Assembly: GCA_964442785.1 (NCBI GenBank) | Contig: CAYTZW010000017.1 | Location: forward strand, 1 to 25,188 | Direction of reading: 5' to 3' | DNA from: SIG223 sp964442785 | Lineage (GTDB): Bacteria; Bacillota_I; Bacilli_A; RFN20; DUOF01 | Length of the DNA: 25,188 bases | In this document: in pieces, positions 23,283 to 25,188 of the stretch | Layout: every line of letters begins with the position of its first letter | Numbering within the stretch: the stretch's first letter is position 1 | Position numbers and translations under genes: made by a program | The notes under the pieces: model-generated | Databases searched by the model: none | The model's input: only the letters and a program-made list of their open reading frames with translations | Told to the model about the DNA's origin: nothing

Positions 23283-23892
23283 AATATTTTTTAACCGAAT
23301 AAATAAGTTTTCCTAAAACGGAAAAGTTTTTATTTTCATCTATTATAATAGGGTCGTAATTAGGATTTTCACTCACCAGAACAATAGCGTTATTGATTAA
23401 TTTAAACCGTTTACAATACATTTGTCCTTCATAGCAAGCACAAACAATATCACCTGAGTTTACTTCATCAGATTTGCTAAATATAAGAATTTCACCTTCA
23501 ACTATACCAGCATTAACCATTGAATCCCCGTTTGCGTAAACTCCAAAAGAATTTGCTGACCTAACTAGATTAGCTGGAACTGCAATATATTCTTCAATGT
23601 CGTTGTCATTAAAACAACCATTACCGCAAGAAATTTGAGAATAAACAGGGATTTCTTTCCATTCATTAATGAGTGTTATGCTAGACAAAGGTAACGAATA
23701 ATCTAATAGCCAATTTATATCTACATTATATAATTTAGCTAATATTTTTAATGTATCAGGTGTAGGACTAGAATAATCTGTTTCATATCTTGAAATAGCC
23801 TTGTTAGAAATACCAGTAAATTTAGAAACATCATTTTGTTTCAAATTAGCTTTTTCGCGTGCAATTCTTAATTTTTCGCCTAAAGTTGCCAT
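23281..23892 (-). CDS. Self-cleaving CI/LexA-type phage repressor
   Basis: The 203-residue protein has an N-terminal XRE helix-turn-helix (5-65; QNDVSKFTGISNKAISRYE) and a C-terminal S24 peptidase domain. The cleavage site is Cys89-Gly90 in SQISCGNG, nucleophile Ser124 is in NGDSM, and general base Lys161 is in YCKRF. It should hold the element lysogenic and be inactivated by RecA filaments after DNA damage. AGGAGAGAGG precedes the ATG. It diverges from the Cro-like gene across an array of four operators. A leftward TATAAT (23921-23926) lies about 30 bp upstream, with an operator in its spacer, indicating autoregulation. Confidence 0.9.
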   Translation of the reverse strand: MATLGEKLRIAREKANLKQNDVSKFTGISNKAISRYETDYSSPTPDTLKILAKLYNVDINWLLDYSLPLSSITLINEWKEIPVYSQISCGNGCFNDNDIEEYIAVPANLVRSANSFGVYANGDSMVNAGIVEGEILIFSKSDEVNSGDIVCACYEGQMYCKRFKLINNAIVLVSENPNYDPIIIDENKNFSVLGKLIYSVKKY

Positions 23893-23920
23893 ATTAACAC
23901 CTCTCTCCTTTTATAAGAAC

Positions 23921-23949
23921 ATTATACATCATTCTCACAAAAAAAGAAA
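23921..23949 (-). promoter_or_regulatory. Leftward repressor promoter (weak -35)
   Basis: On the leftward strand TATAAT (23921-23926) has TTTCTT 17 bp upstream (23944-23949). The -35 is poor, as in many repressor-maintenance promoters. The leftmost operator lies between the two elements. Confidence 0.4.
23933..23947. promoter_or_regulatory. Operator 1 (imperfect), TCTYA-N5-TRAGA family
   Basis: TCTCA-CAAAA-AAAGA differs at one position from the consensus set by the other copies. It lies within the spacer of the leftward repressor promoter; its centre is 21 bp from operator 2. Confidence 0.45.
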
Positions 23950-23953
23950 CAAA

Positions 23954-23968
23954 TCTTAAAAAATAAGA
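23954..23968. promoter_or_regulatory. Operator 2, lysogeny switch
   Basis: TCTTA-AAAAA-TAAGA is a perfect inverted repeat with 5-bp arms. It lies just upstream of the rightward -35; its centre is 30 bp from operator 3. Confidence 0.65.
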
Positions 23969-23976
23969 AAAAACTA

Positions 23977-24005
23977 TTTACATTCCCAAAAAATAAGACT
24001 ATAAT
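23977..24005 (+). promoter_or_regulatory. Early rightward phage promoter (PR-like)
   Basis: TTTACA (23977-23982) and a perfect TATAAT (24000-24005) are 17 bp apart. Operator 3 fills the spacer and operator 4 covers the predicted start, so repressor binding should block transcription of the Cro-like gene and those after it. Confidence 0.75.
23984..23998. promoter_or_regulatory. Operator 3, inside the PR spacer
   Basis: TCCCA-AAAAA-TAAGA matches the operator consensus with one change in the left arm. Its position between -35 and -10 makes it a direct block to polymerase. Confidence 0.6.
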
Positions 24006-24013
24006 GTAATCAA

Positions 24014-24028
24014 TCTTAAAAAATGAGA
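24014..24028. promoter_or_regulatory. Operator 4, at the PR start
   Basis: TCTTA-AAAAA-TGAGA lies over the initially transcribed bases of PR, just before the AAAGGAGG of the Cro-like gene. Its centre is 30 bp from operator 3, about three helical turns. Confidence 0.65.
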
Positions 24029-24041
24029 AAGGAGGACTAAT

Positions 24042-24272
24042 ATGGTTAAAATAGAGATACCATTTTTAATTAGAGATTATATAAAAGAAAATGGATTGTC
24101 GAAGATGCACATCGCAAAAAAAGCAAACATTGAAAAAAGTCGTTTTAGTCGAATTATTAACGGACAAAGCCAAATGAATATGGAAGAATATCAATCAATT
24201 TGTAAAGCGATAAATGTTCCGTCTTCATATTTTTTTGGAGAAACAATCTCAATAAATGAGAAAGGAGAGTAG
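24042..24272 (+). CDS. Cro-like XRE regulator
   Basis: The 76-residue single-domain helix-turn-helix protein has LSKMHIAKKANIEKSRFSRI and the NGQSQMNMEEYQSICKAINV continuation typical of Cro/CI folds, with an FGE end. It is the first gene after PR and divergent from the repressor, so it probably acts as Cro or as an early-gene regulator that competes for the same operators. A strong AGGAGG precedes the start. Its last codons contain operator 5. Confidence 0.85.
   Translation: MVKIEIPFLIRDYIKENGLSKMHIAKKANIEKSRFSRIINGQSQMNMEEYQSICKAINVPSSYFFGETISINEKGE
24247..24261. promoter_or_regulatory. Operator 5, at the end of the Cro-like gene
   Basis: TCTCA-ATAAA-TGAGA is a perfect inverted repeat matching the switch operators, set 226 bp from operator 4. 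It overlaps the final codons of the Cro-like gene and abuts the next gene's ribosome site. Confidence 0.55.
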
Positions 24273-24276
24273 AAAA

Positions 24277-24567
24277 ATGAGTACCAATCAAATAATCGAA
24301 CAAAAGTACATCGCTTTGAACAAAACTTGTATAGGCTGGAAAGATATATCAATTTTATTAGATATTTCGGAAACACAAGCTAAGATTTTGTTTACAAAGT
24401 TAAAAAAAGAACATTCAGATTGTGAGTTTGTTCGTAAATCAGAAATACCGTTTTCACTGGTAGAGGATAAGCTTATTTCTTACGGTTTAAATCCTGCAAA
24501 GATAATTAAAGCTTATAAATTGATAATAGAAAAAGACACTAGAACAGTGCCTTCAAAACAACAATAA
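24277..24567 (+). CDS. Small phage DNA-binding protein, excisionase-like
   Basis: The 96-residue protein has a probable winged-helix or helix-turn-helix segment, IGWKDISILLDISETQAKIL, followed by a basic helix (FTKLKKE). A later VRKSEIPFSLVEDKLISYG part resembles the layout of excisionase/DUF3173-type proteins of integrative elements. Assignment as excisionase is by layout only; an early regulator is an alternative. The ATG at 24277 has AAAGGAGAG upstream, four bases after the Cro-like stop. Seven extra in-frame codons upstream would cover the ribosome site and are less likely. Confidence 0.55.
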   Translation: MSTNQIIEQKYIALNKTCIGWKDISILLDISETQAKILFTKLKKEHSDCEFVRKSEIPFSLVEDKLISYGLNPAKIIKAYKLIIEKDTRTVPSKQQ

Positions 24568-24591
24568 AATTATAAACAAAAACAGAATAAA

Positions 24592-24722
24592 AATCAACAG
24601 CAAAAGGGAGCCTTTATCTTAATTTAATAATTTTTTGAGTTTTCATATTGATAAAACACACCCTTCTTTCAGTTAGTAATTTAAAGCATACCCGTGATAA
24701 AGGTTCCCTTTTGCTGTTGATT
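24592..24722. repeat. 27-bp inverted repeat around a 77-nt loop
   Basis: The arms 24592-24618 and 24696-24722 pair over 27 positions with one mismatch (24610/24704), which would be G-U in RNA. The loop is A/T-rich. The element fills most of the 182-bp gap between two early genes. There is no U tract after the right arm, so it is not an intrinsic terminator. It could be a stable RNA hairpin, a small non-autonomous element, or an invertible segment. Confidence 0.75.
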
Positions 24723-24749
24723 GATAAAAAGAAAGAGGAGAAAAGAAAT

Positions 24750-24899
24750 ATGAAAGTAAGATATTTAGTTAAAACAAATGTAAAAGAGTGGCTAGTTGAA
24801 AGTAGCAGTGAGGAAAAAGCGCAAAATAAAATCAACTTAATTGCTAAGTTTGAAACAATTTTAGAAATAATACCATTGATAGCAATTGTTAGATTATAA
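24750..24899 (+). CDS. Small phage protein, unknown
   Basis: The 49-residue protein (MKVRYLVKTN at the start, ending LIAIVRL) is not recognised. The frame is open upstream to 24648, but the ATG at 24750 has GAGGAG at a good distance and the upstream part crosses the inverted-repeat arm. It is probably a small alpha/beta protein of the early operon. The next gene begins 14 bp after its stop. Confidence 0.6.
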   Translation: MKVRYLVKTNVKEWLVESSSEEKAQNKINLIAKFETILEIIPLIAIVRL

Positions 24900-24913
24900 G
24901 AAAGGGAACAAAT

Positions 24914-25188
24914 ATGAAAACTAAAACAAAAAACAACATTTTAAATTTAATTGAAAATGACCTAAATAAATTAGGATTTTCAAAAGATACAGATAAGAAC
25001 AATAAAGCTACTATTGTTAAATTTACTAAAAATGAGGACAAAAGATGCAGCATCACTATTAATCTTGATAGTAGATTTACAAATACAATGCTTTGGAGTT
25101 CTAAACTAACACTTAGACAAGAAGTAACAGTTCTAAATGTTCTTCTTACTAATTTAATTAAAAAAACAGCAAAGGAGGAGTTAAATAA
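24914..25188 (+). CDS. Early phage protein, unknown, runs off the right edge
   Basis: An open frame of 91 codons starts at ATG 24914 behind AAAGGGAAC and has no stop before the window ends, so it is partial. It starts MKTKTKNNILNLIEND and includes RCSITINLDSRFTNTMLW and a helical end (LRQEVTVLNVLLTNLIKK). Not recognised. An AAAGGAGGAG near the edge may be the ribosome site of another gene just beyond, so this one probably ends soon after. Confidence 0.6.
   Translation, partial: MKTKTKNNILNLIENDLNKLGFSKDTDKNNKATIVKFTKNEDKRCSITINLDSRFTNTMLWSSKLTLRQEVTVLNVLLTNLIKKTAKEELN

Noticed and set aside
24614..24835. Minus-strand 73-codon open frame
   Set aside because: It crosses the inverted-repeat arm, opposes the early operon and has no ribosome site.
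24592..24899. Retron msr/msd-type noncoding RNA
   Set aside because: The long inverted repeat recalls retron a1/a2 arms, but no reverse transcriptase lies in the window and the downstream gene is a 49-residue unknown.

Overview
The window comes from a low-G+C, endospore-forming Firmicute. Base composition is strongly A/T-rich, genes carry purine-rich Shine-Dalgarno sites (often GGTGATAAA or AGGAGG), the standard code is used (TGA acts as stop), and a forespore sporulation cluster is present. I would place it among the Bacilli/Erysipelotrichia-like gut lineages, but the genus cannot be read from the sequence.

Left part (1-4980): a leftward dinD homologue with a possible LexA-type palindrome upstream. 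Divergent from it is a 1200-residue secreted, membrane-anchored protein made of six ~120-residue repeats. Its promoter region holds a (TA)10 tract placed so that it could form the -35/-10 spacer. A bidirectional terminator closes the gene.

RNA-modification block (4981-8454, leftward): tgt-queA-queH-rsuA, with junctions of 0-1 nt. The first three give the late steps of tRNA queuosine synthesis; rsuA pseudouridylates 16S rRNA. Upstream lie an APH-like kinase and a HELVH metalloprotein. The latter is divergent from a small XRE regulator, with a palindrome between them. A NOL1/NOP2/Sun rRNA m5C methyltransferase and two unrecognised membrane-protein genes follow. The larger of these is bracketed by two perfect DnaA-box 9-mers.

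Sporulation block (13411-18090, rightward): dacF, spoIIAA, spoIIAB, sigF, spoVAC, spoVAD, spoVAE. It encodes the forespore sigma factor with its anti-sigma and anti-anti-sigma factors, plus a minimal dipicolinate-channel set. Candidate forespore-sigma and sigma-H promoters sit where the Bacillus arrangement predicts them. The spoIIA leader contains terminator-like hairpins.

Right part (18183-25188): rarA (leftward) diverges from dtd-CPBP-CPBP-trxA, which is followed by tRNA-Gly(GCC). From the tRNA 3' end onward a prophage or integrative element begins: a tyrosine integrase and a self-cleaving S24-type repressor (both leftward), then rightward early genes (Cro-like, excisionase-like, two small unknowns). 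Five copies of a 15-bp operator, TCTYA-N5-TRAGA, are arrayed over the lysogeny switch. A 27-bp inverted repeat with a 77-nt loop sits between early genes. The last gene runs off the right edge.

Nothing here can be declared a new defence system. The best candidates for something undescribed are the TA-tract promoter of the surface protein, the HELVH/XRE divergent pair, the DnaA boxes beside the sporulation cluster, the prophage inverted-repeat element, and a possible small RNA between int and the repressor.
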